Assembly: GCF_001039005.1 (NCBI RefSeq)
Contig: NZ_LDWR01000062.1
Coordinates: 1 to 58,679, forward strand
Reading direction: 5' to 3'
Origin: Burkholderia cepacia
Lineage (GTDB): Bacteria; Pseudomonadota; Gammaproteobacteria; Burkholderiales; Burkholderiaceae
Length of the DNA stretch: 58,679 nt
Each line of letters starts with the position of its first letter. Position 1 is the stretch's first letter. Under the pieces are notes generated by a model. It saw nothing but the letters and a program-made list of their open reading frames with translations. It did not search any database and was not told the origin of the DNA. Of this stretch, positions 51,395 through 58,679 are shown one piece after another. A program made the translations under genes and the position numbers.

Positions 51395-52606
51395 TCAGCG
51401 CCGGCCCATCGGTTCGCGCAGCAGCGCCAGGCCGATCGCCGCGCCCGCGACGGCCGCCGCGAGCATCAGCCCGATGCCGCCCGACCAGCCGAACGCGCCG
51501 ACGATCGCGCCGATCGTCAGCGGCCCGATCACTTGTCCGAGATAGTTGCCCTGCACGACCCAGCCGATGCTGAGCGGCGCCAGCGAAGGCGACGGCGCGG
51601 AGCCCGGCGCACACGCGAGGATCGTCGCGGGCAACATGCCCGCGATCGCCGAGAACGCGAAACCCAGCGCGACCGCGAGCGGCGCGGGCGTCGCCGCGCT
51701 GAAGAGCCCTGCGCCCGCCGCGCCGATTGCAACCGACGTCGCGGCCATCACGATCCCCGGCCGCGCGCCGCGCGACAGCAGCCAGCCGGCGCTCAGGTTG
51801 CCGATCACGCACGCGGCGACGATCGCCGCGCTGATCAACCCCGCCGCGCCGACCGCGACACCGAGGCGCTGCATCAGGAAGACCGGCAGGAACGTCATCA
51901 CCGCGAAGAACTGCACGTTGTAGGTCGCGAAGCCCAGCGCCAGCAACGTCGTCGAGCGCGACGCGAGCACGTCGCGCAGCGCGGCGCCGATGCGCGGCGC
52001 GGCTGCCTGTCGCGATGGCGAGTCGGCGGACGTCGTGACGGGCACCGCGGCCGCCGCGACGAGCGTCAGCGCCGCGGCCGCGAGCCAGCCGTTGCGCCAG
52101 CCGCCGAGCAGCGGCCCGACCAGCATCGACAGCGCCATGCCGGCCGGCATGAACGTGCTCCACAGGCCGAACGCGAGATTGCGCCGCTCGGGCGGCGTCA
52201 CGCGATTCAGCACCGCCGGTGCGGCGACGACCACGATCACGAAACCGAGCCCCTCGGCGAAGCGCGTGGCCAGCAGCAGCGCGAAGCTGCCCGCCCACGC
52301 GCCGGCGAGACTCGACAGGCCGAGAATGACGAGGCCCGTCATCAGCAGCAGCCGGTCGCCCCAGCGGCGCACCAGCAACCCGGCCGCGATCCCGCCGAAC
52401 ACGCCGACGAACGGAAACACCGACATGATCCCGCTCAGCGAGGAGAGCGAGCCGCCGAATTCGTGCTGGAGCGACGGCAACGCGATCGTCGCCTTGCCGA
52501 CGTGCAACGCGGACACGATGCTCGCCAGCACGACGTTCGCGACGGCGGCCCGGTAGCTGCGCGACGGCAGCGCGGCGGCATCGGCCGCGACAGACGATTC
52601 GGTCAT
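51395..52606 (-). CDS. MFS transporter (CynX/NimT-like)
   Basis: 403 residues with 12 spans. Marks: ALHVGKATIALPSLQHEFGG after TM1, GGIAAGLLVRRWGDRLLLMT, ARTRFAEG-like LLATRFAEGLGFVIVVVAAP, and VLNRVTPPERRNLAFGLWST. The substrate is unknown. GGAGGTGGAG directly precedes ATG 52606, a strong ribosome site; the frame extends to 52636 only. Expression is probably driven by a MerR-type promoter seen upstream. It may be cotranscribed with the DUF3331 gene. Confidence 0.87.
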   Translation of the reverse strand: MTESSVAADAAALPSRSYRAAVANVVLASIVSALHVGKATIALPSLQHEFGGSLSSLSGIMSVFPFVGVFGGIAAGLLVRRWGDRLLLMTGLVILGLSSLAGAWAGSFALLLATRFAEGLGFVIVVVAAPAVLNRVTPPERRNLAFGLWSTFMPAGMALSMLVGPLLGGWRNGWLAAAALTLVAAAAVPVTTSADSPSRQAAAPRIGAALRDVLASRSTTLLALGFATYNVQFFAVMTFLPVFLMQRLGVAVGAAGLISAAIVAACVIGNLSAGWLLSRGARPGIVMAATSVAIGAAGAGLFSAATPAPLAVALGFAFSAIAGMLPATILACAPGSAPSPSLAPLSIGWVVQGNYLGQVIGPLTIGAIVGAFGWSGGIGLMLAAAVAGAAIGLALLREPMGRR

Positions 52607-52673
52607 CTCCACCTCCGTTGAAGCGGCCGCGTGCAACGGGATGTCTCACGCGGCCGCGATCGGACTGGCGCAC

Positions 52674-52704
52674 ATGATACAAATTGAAGTTAACTTCAAG
52701 TAAA
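52674..52704 (-). promoter_or_regulatory. MerR-type promoter of the MFS gene
   Basis: Minus strand: -35 TTTACT (52699-52704), 19-bp spacer (52680-52698), -10 TATCAT (52674-52679). The perfect palindrome TTGAAGTTAACTTCAA (52684-52699) fills the spacer. A 19-bp spacer carrying a dyad is the hallmark of MerR-family activated promoters (SoxR, ZntR, CueR type). The MFS start codon lies about 60 bases downstream. No merR-like gene is in the window. Confidence 0.6.
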
Positions 52705-52924
52705 GGGAAATGTGCGCAACGCTGCGTTTCACGGATCGCTGCAATGAGCGGGATTCGGGCTGCCGGCGGCCGCGAATGCGTGACGCCCGCGCCGGCGCAA
52801 GCCGTCATTGCAACCCCGCAGCCCCGCGCGATTCTTCGATATACTGGACCGAACCCTTTTCGGGGCAACCGGGGGCAACCACGCCCTTCTCGCGTTCGCC
52901 CCAACCTGCGTGGAATTCCGCACC

Positions 52925-53581
52925 GTGAAACCGCGAGCCGGACTGATTCTCGAACTCTTCGTCAACCTGCTGCTGCCCTGGGTTGCCTACCGGGTCGCGC
53001 ATCCGCATTTCGGCGAAACCGGCGCGCTGTACGCGTCGGCGGTTCCGCCCATCATCTGGTCGATCGTCGAATTCATCCGGTCGCGCCGCGTCGACGCGGT
53101 GGCGGCCATCGTGCTGCTCGGCATCGCGCTGTCGATCATCGGGATGGCGCTCGGCGGCAGCCCGCGCACGCTGCTGATGCGCGAATCGCTCGCGTCGGGC
53201 ACGATCGGCATCGTGTTCCTGCTGTCGCTGTTCCGCGAACGTCCGCTGATCTTCTACCTCGCTCGTGCCACCGTGGCCCGCGAGATGGACGGCGGCGCCG
53301 CGCACTTCGAATCGGTCTGGGCCGCCCAGCCCGGGCTGCGGCAGATGCTCCGGCGAATGACCTTCGTGTGGGGCGGGTTCATGACGCTGGAAATGCTGCT
53401 GCGCTGCTGGATGGTCATCACGTGGCCGGTCGAGCGCGTGCTGGTCGTGTCGCCGATCATCGGCTACACCGTGTTCGGCTGTCTGCTGCTGTGGACGTTC
53501 TGGTACCGGCGGCGGATGCGCGTGCGCAATAGCGTCCACATCGGCGGCCGCGACGGCGTCACCGAGGTCGCCGGCCGCTGA
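52925..53581 (+). CDS. VC0807-like membrane protein
   Basis: 218 residues with about 6 spans (LILELFVNLLLPWVAYRVAH, YASAVPPIIWSIVEFIRSRR, AAIVLLGIALSIIGMALGGS, TIGIVFLLSLFRERPLIFYL, VLVVSPIIGYTVFGCLLLWT). The pattern fits the VC0807 family of unknown role. GTG 52925 with GGAA 9 bases upstream is the most likely start; an open frame to 52808 begins with an unrelated stretch. It is divergent from the MFS gene. Confidence 0.8.
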   Translation: MKPRAGLILELFVNLLLPWVAYRVAHPHFGETGALYASAVPPIIWSIVEFIRSRRVDAVAAIVLLGIALSIIGMALGGSPRTLLMRESLASGTIGIVFLLSLFRERPLIFYLARATVAREMDGGAAHFESVWAAQPGLRQMLRRMTFVWGGFMTLEMLLRCWMVITWPVERVLVVSPIIGYTVFGCLLLWTFWYRRRMRVRNSVHIGGRDGVTEVAGR

Positions 53582-53673
53582 GGGCCGATCGGCCGGCGCC
53601 GGCGCGGCGGCCTGTCACCGTGCCTGCTGTATGATGCGCGGCGTCTCGTCCGACGAATAATGCCTCTCCCGTT

Positions 53674-54540
53674 ATGTCCCTTTCGCTCCTTCCGTGTGCC
53701 ACGATCTGGCTCGCGCTGTTCGCGGCCGCCGCATTCGCGTGGCATCGCCCGCTGCACGGCCTGAGCGTCGGCCTTGCCGCGCTCGGCTATGCGGGCGCCC
53801 TCGCGTTCGGCCAGCTCGCACCGATCACGCTGGCGCCGCTCGCGCTGCTGGCCGCGGCTGCCTGGGGCGTGCTGCCCGCGCGCCCGCTCGCAGTGCGCAT
53901 CGCCGCGCACATCGTGTTTGCCGCGCTCGCGATCGCGCTGAGCCTGCACCTGATTCCCGGCTTCCACAATCCGCGCGTGATCGCGCCGACGCGCTTCACG
54001 CCGGACGCCGTGCCGTTCACGATGTACCTGAATTACGACAAGCCGCTCATCGGCTTGTGGCTGCTGTGGGTGCTGCCGTGGGTCGCCCCCGACGTCGCGC
54101 TGTCGCGTGCGTTGCGCACGGGCGCGGTGGCGGCCGTCGCGACGGCCGCCGCGTGCCTGGCCGCCGCGCTCGCGTTCGGGATGGTCGGCTGGGCGCCCAA
54201 ATGGCCGCCGTCCGGCTGGCTGTGGCTCGTGAACAACCTGCTGCTCGTGACGCTCGCCGAGGAAGCGCTGTTCCGCGGCTACGTGCAAGGCGGGCTGACG
54301 CGCGCGCTCCGCGCGTTCGCATGGGGGCCGTGGGCCGCGCTCGCGATCGGCGCGGTGCTGTTCGGCGCCGCGCACGCGGCCGGCGGCTGGCCATGGATCG
54401 TGCTCGGCACGGTGGCCGGCGTCGGCTACGGCCTGGCGTGGCGGCGCGGCGGACTGCTCGCGTCCGCGCTCGCGCATGCGGGGCTGAACGTCGTCCACTT
54501 CGGGCTGTTCACCTACCCGATGCTCGCCGCCGCGCACTGA
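53674..54540 (+). CDS. CPBP-family intramembrane metalloprotease
   Basis: 288 residues, about 8 spans. The Rce1/CPBP (Abi) motifs are present: EEALFRGYVQGG (EExxxR), FGAAHAAGGW (FxxxH) and ALAHAGLNVVHF (HxxxN), the zinc-type or glutamate active site. Members cut within membranes or act in bacteriocin self-immunity; no specific partner is seen here. ATG 53674 begins the first span (LLPCATIWLALFAAAAFAWH). It is convergent with the aldo/keto reductase. Confidence 0.9.
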   Translation: MSLSLLPCATIWLALFAAAAFAWHRPLHGLSVGLAALGYAGALAFGQLAPITLAPLALLAAAAWGVLPARPLAVRIAAHIVFAALAIALSLHLIPGFHNPRVIAPTRFTPDAVPFTMYLNYDKPLIGLWLLWVLPWVAPDVALSRALRTGAVAAVATAAACLAAALAFGMVGWAPKWPPSGWLWLVNNLLLVTLAEEALFRGYVQGGLTRALRAFAWGPWAALAIGAVLFGAAHAAGGWPWIVLGTVAGVGYGLAWRRGGLLASALAHAGLNVVHFGLFTYPMLAAAH

Positions 54541-54574
54541 ACGCGGCACGCGGCGCTGCCCGGCGATGCCGCGT

Positions 54575-55555
54575 TCAGTTGAACCCGGCGACCGCGTGCG
54601 GCACGTACGGGCTTTCGAGCGTGGCGATTTCGTCGTCCGTCAGCTTCAGCTGGAGCGCGCCGAGCGCATCGTCCAGCTGATGCGGCTTCGAGATGCCGAC
54701 GATCGGCGCAGTGACGCCGCGCTTTTGCGCGACCCACGCGAGCGCGACCTGCGCACGCGGCACGTTGCGCGCGGCGGCAATCGCCGCGACGGCCTCGACG
54801 ACCGCCTTGTCCGCATCGGCCGTTGCGTCGTACAGCCGCTGGCCGACTTCGTCCTTCTGCTGCCGTTCCGACGATTCGTCCCAGCTGCGCGTCAGGCGTC
54901 CACGCGCAAGCGGGCTCCACGGAATCACCGCGATGCCTTCGGCTTCGCACAGCGGCAGCATTTCCCGCTCCTCCTCGCGATACAGCAGGTTCAGGTGGTT
55001 CTGCATGCTGACGAAGCGGGTCCAGCCGTTCTGCTTCGACGTGTGCAGCGCCTTCGCGAACTGCCACGCGAACATCGACGATGCGCCGATATAACGCGCC
55101 TTGCCGGCCTTCACGACGTCGTGCAGCGCCTCGAGCGTCTCCTCGATCGGCGTACCGTCATCCCAGCGGTGAATCTGGTAGAGATCGACGTAGTCGGTGC
55201 CGAGCCGGTGCAGGCTCTGGTCGATGTCGGTCATGATCGCCTTGCGCGACAGGCCGGCGCCGTTCGGGCCCGGCCGCATCCGGTAGAACACCTTGGTCGC
55301 GATCACGACGTCGTCGCGCTTCGTGAAATCGCGCAGCGCGCGGCCGACGATCTCCTCCGACGTGCCGTCCGAATACATGTTCGCGGTATCGAAGAAGTTG
55401 ATGCCGGCTTCGACCGCCCGCTGGATGATCGGGCGGCTCTCCGCTTCCGGCAGCGTCCACGGGTGCGTGCCGCGCAACGGCTCGCCGAACGTCATGCAAC
55501 CCAGCACCAGCTTCGACACTTCCAGCCCGGTCGACCCGAATTTCACGTATTCCAT
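54575..55555 (-). CDS. Aldo/keto reductase
   Basis: 326 residues, AKR family with (beta/alpha)8 barrel. N-terminus MEYVKFGSTGLEVSKLVLGC, then TMFGEP-like MTFGEPLRGTHPW. Catalytic tetrad visible as Asp in NFFDTANMYSDG, Tyr in the same block, Lys in VIATKVFYRMRPG and His in LYQIHRWDDGTPIE. C-terminal NADPH part ends GISKPHQLDDALGALQLKLT. Resembles the YdbC/Tas-like and L-glyceraldehyde 3-phosphate reductase subgroup. ATG 55555 has GAGG upstream; ATG 55570 is possible. Confidence 0.93.
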   Translation of the reverse strand: MEYVKFGSTGLEVSKLVLGCMTFGEPLRGTHPWTLPEAESRPIIQRAVEAGINFFDTANMYSDGTSEEIVGRALRDFTKRDDVVIATKVFYRMRPGPNGAGLSRKAIMTDIDQSLHRLGTDYVDLYQIHRWDDGTPIEETLEALHDVVKAGKARYIGASSMFAWQFAKALHTSKQNGWTRFVSMQNHLNLLYREEEREMLPLCEAEGIAVIPWSPLARGRLTRSWDESSERQQKDEVGQRLYDATADADKAVVEAVAAIAAARNVPRAQVALAWVAQKRGVTAPIVGISKPHQLDDALGALQLKLTDDEIATLESPYVPHAVAGFN

Positions 55556-55678
55556 CGCACGCCTCGCCACTCAAGTTGGGTTTGCGGCCGGATACGCACA
55601 GCGCATCCGCCAGACGTGGCATGTTATCCCGCACGGCGCGAACGCGTATGGCCGCGCGGCGGGAAAGGACGAACCGGG

Positions 55679-56350
55679 TTACTTGACCTGGTCGGCGATC
55701 GGCTGCAGGAATGCGGAGAAGCCGGTCAGCATGATCTGCACGCCGATGCACAGCAGCAGGAACGCCGACACGCGCATCGCGACCTTGGTGCCTTCGGTGC
55801 CGAGGTAGCGCGACAGCAGCGCGGCGCGGCTGTAGGTCTGCCAGATCACGATGGCGACCAGCACGGAAACGGCGATCGACACGATGCTCGACAGCATGAA
55901 TTCCGACAGCTTGTGCGTGCGGTTCGCGTTCAGCGCGATCGCGGTCGAGATCGAGCCGGGGCCGACCGTCAGCGGCACGGTCAGCGGGAAGAACGCGCGC
56001 GTCATGATCGCGTTCGCGTCGATCGGCTTGACCGGCGTATCGCCACCGCCCGGCACGTCGGGCTCGTTCAGCATCTGCCAGCCCGCCACCGCGACCGCCA
56101 GGCCGCCGCCGATCCGCAGCGCCTCCATCGAGATCCCGAAGAAATGCAGCACGGGCGTGCCGGCGAAAAACGCGACCATCAGCACGATGAACGCGTTGAA
56201 CGCGACCTTCCGCGCGAGCAGGTCCCGCTCGTGCTCGGTGAGCGCCTCGGTCCGCTCGAGAAACAGGAACGCGATGCCGATCGGATTGATGATGCCGATC
56301 AGGCCGGTGAAGCCGAACAGGATCTCGGAGATAAGGCGGTTGACGATCAT
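55679..56350 (-). CDS. MarC-family membrane protein
   Basis: 223 residues, 6 spans, UPF0056/MarC family: FGFTGLIGIINPIGIAFLFL, ARKVAFNAFIVLMVAFFAGT, FGISMEALRIGGGLAVAVAG, AFFPLTVPLTVGPGSISTAI and VSAFLLLCIGVQIMLTGFSA. The role is unknown; once linked to drug resistance by name only. ATG 56350 starts the first span directly; the longer frame begins with a Pro-rich leader. It stands alone between the AKR and the hydratase gene. Confidence 0.93.
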   Translation of the reverse strand: MIVNRLISEILFGFTGLIGIINPIGIAFLFLERTEALTEHERDLLARKVAFNAFIVLMVAFFAGTPVLHFFGISMEALRIGGGLAVAVAGWQMLNEPDVPGGGDTPVKPIDANAIMTRAFFPLTVPLTVGPGSISTAIALNANRTHKLSEFMLSSIVSIAVSVLVAIVIWQTYSRAALLSRYLGTEGTKVAMRVSAFLLLCIGVQIMLTGFSAFLQPIADQVK

Positions 56351-56477
56351 CGGGCGAGGAATCGGTCGGGGCTGGGCCGGCAGCGCGCCGGGGGTCACGC
56401 ATTGTAGAGCAAGCGCCCGGGCCCGAGACGCAAAATGCGGCCGGGCCCGCGGCGGCGCCGAGCGTCGCCGTTGGTCG

Positions 56478-57278
56478 TTATTCGGCGCCCGCCTCCCATG
56501 CCGGCGGCCGCTTCGCGAAGAACGCGGAAAAGCCTTCCTTCGCTTCCGGCGTCGCCCGCACGCGGGAGATCGTCTGTGCGGTGAACGCCGCGCGCGCGTC
56601 CGACGGCGGATACTCGCCGATCGCGTCGAAAAAGCGCTTGATCTCCATCAGCGCGTTCGGGCCATTGCGGCCCAGTTCGGCGAGCGTCCGTTCGAGCGTT
56701 TCGTCGAGCGCGTCGAGCGGCACGGCCTGCTGGATCAGGCCGATCGCGACCGCTTCGCCGGCGGCGAGCTGCGTCGCGGTCAGCGCGAGCCGGCGCGCCT
56801 GGCGCTGGCCGACCGCCTCGACCAGATACGGGCCGATCACGGCCGGCAGGATCCCGAAACGCGCCTCGCTGACAGAAAAACGCGCGTGGTCGCTCGCGAT
56901 CACGATGTCGCAGGCCGCGCACAAGCCGACGCCACCGCCGAACGCGTGGCCCTGCACGCGTGCGACCGTCGGCTTCGGGCACTGCCGGATCGCGCGCATC
57001 ATCGCGGCGAACCGCTCGGCGTCGCGCAGGTTCGCGGCCGCATCGTTCGTGCTCGCGCGCTGCATCCACTGCAGGTCGGCGCCCGCGCAGAATGCGCGGC
57101 CGTCCGAGCGCAGCACGATCGCGCGCACGTCGTCGCGTTGGCCGAGCGCCGTGAACGCATCGGTCAGCTCGGCGATCATCGTCTCGTCGAACGCGTTGAG
57201 CACGTCGCCGCGCTGCAGCGCGACGGTCGCGATGCCGCGCGCATCGACCGCGACGGCCAGGGTCTTCAATTCATCCAT
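56478..57278 (-). CDS. Crotonase-family hydratase, LiuC-like (methylglutaconyl-CoA hydratase)
   Basis: 266 residues. Crotonase oxyanion block FCAGADLQWMQRAS and GHAFGGGVGLCAACDIVIAS, then FSVSEARFGILPAVIGPYLV, which is closest to LiuC/methylglutaconyl-CoA hydratase. Of the two catalytic Glu of crotonase, the first position (CEL in crotonase) is Gly here (VGL) and the second is kept (SEARFG), the same pattern as LiuC and some isomerases. It is downstream of paaK with 38 bases between, and AGGAAACC precedes ATG 57278 by 6. Its role could be in leucine or phenylacetate breakdown; the pairing leaves this open. Confidence 0.87.
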   Translation of the reverse strand: MDELKTLAVAVDARGIATVALQRGDVLNAFDETMIAELTDAFTALGQRDDVRAIVLRSDGRAFCAGADLQWMQRASTNDAAANLRDAERFAAMMRAIRQCPKPTVARVQGHAFGGGVGLCAACDIVIASDHARFSVSEARFGILPAVIGPYLVEAVGQRQARRLALTATQLAAGEAVAIGLIQQAVPLDALDETLERTLAELGRNGPNALMEIKRFFDAIGEYPPSDARAAFTAQTISRVRATPEAKEGFSAFFAKRPPAWEAGAE

Positions 57279-57316
57279 CGAACAGGTTTCCTCGGGTAGA
57301 ACGGCAATCATCTGCA

Positions 57317-58630
57317 TCAGGCAGCCTGGCGGCGATCGATCACGCGCCGGGCCTTGCCGGTCGCGGTCGCGGGAATGCCGCCGGCCGCGAGCACCGTCAC
57401 GCCGGACGACACGCCGACCATCGTCTTGATCCGGTGCTGCAGCTCGCGTGCGAGCGCCGCGCGATCGCTGTCGGTGACGGACGCCTCGGCTTCGGAGCGC
57501 AACTCGACCGCGAGGTCGAGCCGGTCCATGTGACCGTCGCGCGACAGCGTGATCTGGAACTGGCCCGACAGCAGCGGCAGCGCAACGACGATCTCCTCGA
57601 TCTGGCTCGGGAACACGTTCACGCCGCGCACGATCAGCATGTCGTCGGAGCGGCCCGTGATTTTCGCGAGACGGCGCATTGCGCGCGCGGTCGGCGGCAG
57701 CAGCGCGGTGAGGTCGCGCGTGCGGTAGCGGATCACCGGCATCGCTTCCTTCGTCAGCGACGTGAACACGAGCTCGCCCTGGCTGCCGTCGGGCAGCACT
57801 TCACCCGTGACGGGATCGATGATCTCCGGATAGAAATGATCTTCCCAGATCACCGGGCCGTCCTTCGTCTCGACGCATTCGCACGCGACACCTGGGCCCA
57901 TCACCTCCGACAGCCCGTAGATGTCGAGCGCGTCGATGCCCACGCGCGTCTCCACTTCCTCGCGCAATGCCTGCGTCCACGGCTCGGCGCCGAAGATGCC
58001 GATCTTCAGCGACGACTCGGCCGGGTCCATCCCCTGCCGCACCATCTCGTCGATCAGGTTCAGCATGTACGACGGCGTGACGAGGATGATCTTCGGCTCG
58101 AAATCGCGGATCAGTTGCACCTGCTTCTCGGTCTGCCCGCCCGACATCGGCACGACCATGCAGCCGAGCCGTTCCGCGCCGTAATGAATCCCGAGGCCGC
58201 CCGTGAAGAGCCCGTAGCCGAACGCGTTGTGCAGCGTGTCGCCCGGGCGGCCGCCGGCCGCGCGGATCGAGCGCGCGGTCACGTTCGCCCACGTGTCGAT
58301 GTCGCGCGCCGTGTAGCCGACCACGGTCGGCTTGCCCGTCGTGCCGCTCGACGCGTGCACGCGCACGACCTGCTCGCGCGGCACCGCGAAGAGCCCGAAC
58401 GGATAGTTGTCACGCAGGTCGTTCTTCGTCGAGAACGGGAATTTCGCGAGATCGGCGAGCGTCTTCAGGTCGTCCGGATGCACGCCCGCCGCATCGAACG
58501 TGCGGCGATAGTGCGGGACGTTGTCGTACGCGTGGCGCAGCGACCACTTCATGCGCTCGAGCTGCAGCGCCTGCAGTTCGTCGCGGCTGGCGGTCTCGAT
58601 CGGCTCGAGGGCGGCGGCAGGGTGAGTCAT
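57317..58630 (-). CDS. paaK: Phenylacetate-CoA ligase
   Basis: 437 residues, adenylate-forming enzyme. AMP motif VRVHASSGTTGKPTVVGYTA, PaaK marks YDNVPHYRRTFDAAGVHPDD, GIHYGAERLGCMVVPMSGGQ, IFGAEPWTQALREEVETRVG, DIYGLSEVMGPGVACE and the C-terminal lid RGVNVFPSQIEEIVVALP with Lys in ATATGKARRV. It turns phenylacetate, ATP and CoA into phenylacetyl-CoA in the cytosol, the first step of the paa pathway. GGAGGAG precedes ATG 58630 by 6. The other paa genes would lie beyond the window edge, if present. First gene of a two-gene leftward unit with the LiuC-like hydratase. Confidence 0.95.
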   Translation of the reverse strand: MTHPAAALEPIETASRDELQALQLERMKWSLRHAYDNVPHYRRTFDAAGVHPDDLKTLADLAKFPFSTKNDLRDNYPFGLFAVPREQVVRVHASSGTTGKPTVVGYTARDIDTWANVTARSIRAAGGRPGDTLHNAFGYGLFTGGLGIHYGAERLGCMVVPMSGGQTEKQVQLIRDFEPKIILVTPSYMLNLIDEMVRQGMDPAESSLKIGIFGAEPWTQALREEVETRVGIDALDIYGLSEVMGPGVACECVETKDGPVIWEDHFYPEIIDPVTGEVLPDGSQGELVFTSLTKEAMPVIRYRTRDLTALLPPTARAMRRLAKITGRSDDMLIVRGVNVFPSQIEEIVVALPLLSGQFQITLSRDGHMDRLDLAVELRSEAEASVTDSDRAALARELQHRIKTMVGVSSGVTVLAAGGIPATATGKARRVIDRRQAA

Positions 58631-58679
58631 CGGGGTGCTCCTCCAATGGAGTGATGTCGTTATCGTGATAGAAGTGACG

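Noticed and set aside
54566..56407. A 613-codon plus-strand frame across the aldo/keto reductase and marC
   Set aside because: It crosses two well-supported genes on the other strand and has no domain.

Overview
The window is high-GC DNA with the gene content of a Burkholderia chromosome, most likely the Burkholderia cepacia complex. This is inferred from the codon and base usage and from families common there (DUF4148, DUF3331, AidA/PixA, a nitrate reductase fused to a sulfite-reductase-type flavoprotein). It looks like accessory or second-replicon DNA: transporters, regulators, catabolic pairs and small horizontally acquired patches, with no rRNA, tRNA, CRISPR or intact mobile element seen.

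Region 0-6.2 kb is a mosaic of gene debris. A DUF4148 gene is followed by a WG-repeat pseudogene (two frameshifts, 5' end lost at about 1800), an AT-rich stretch, a frameshifted RstA-like response regulator, a FliT-like gene, the last third of thiD, and an intact secreted thiaminase I with an extra Cys-rich MVL-like (mannan-binding) C-terminal domain. A short TssF-like fragment follows.

Region 6.4-17.3 kb holds three blocks. First is a translationally coupled PotD-like binding protein and membrane diguanylate cyclase. Second is a mannonate cluster (GntR regulator, three TGGTnnACCA operator-like sites, uxuA, MFS transporter) with a MocR regulator after it. Third is a siroheme sulfite/nitrite reductase with its DUF934 partner.

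Region 17.3-20.3 kb is a patch of lower GC with an unassigned pair: a multi-pass membrane protein carrying an HhH-like helix pair, and an SGNH-type hydrolase. Region 20.3-27.4 kb has the mprF-acvB membrane-lipid operon (ATGA overlap), a small periplasmic protein, a LysR regulator, a GlcG/HbpS-family protein and an SDR.

Region 27.5-39.2 kb is a complete nitrate assimilation locus: narK-type transporter, nirB, nirD and a NasA-flavoprotein fusion on the minus strand, and cobA (siroheme), nasT and nasS on the plus strand. The narK leader contains a clear sigma-54 -24/-12 element, two hairpins with the same AACGGC hexaloop (A1/G4, the ANTAR-type signature), and an intrinsic terminator that overlaps the second hairpin. 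This predicts NasS/NasT antitermination under NtrC-type nitrogen control.

Region 39.3-58.6 kb is ordinary accessory chromosome: a UDG-family protein, a YkgJ cysteine cluster protein, AraC plus FAH hydrolase, DUF4303, Bcr-type MFS, a low-GC AidA/PixA gene beside a transposase remnant, HtrA protease, a MocR regulator divergent from a double GNAT, DUF3331, an MFS gene with a MerR-type promoter, VC0807-like and CPBP membrane proteins, aldo/keto reductase, MarC, a LiuC-like hydratase and phenylacetate-CoA ligase.
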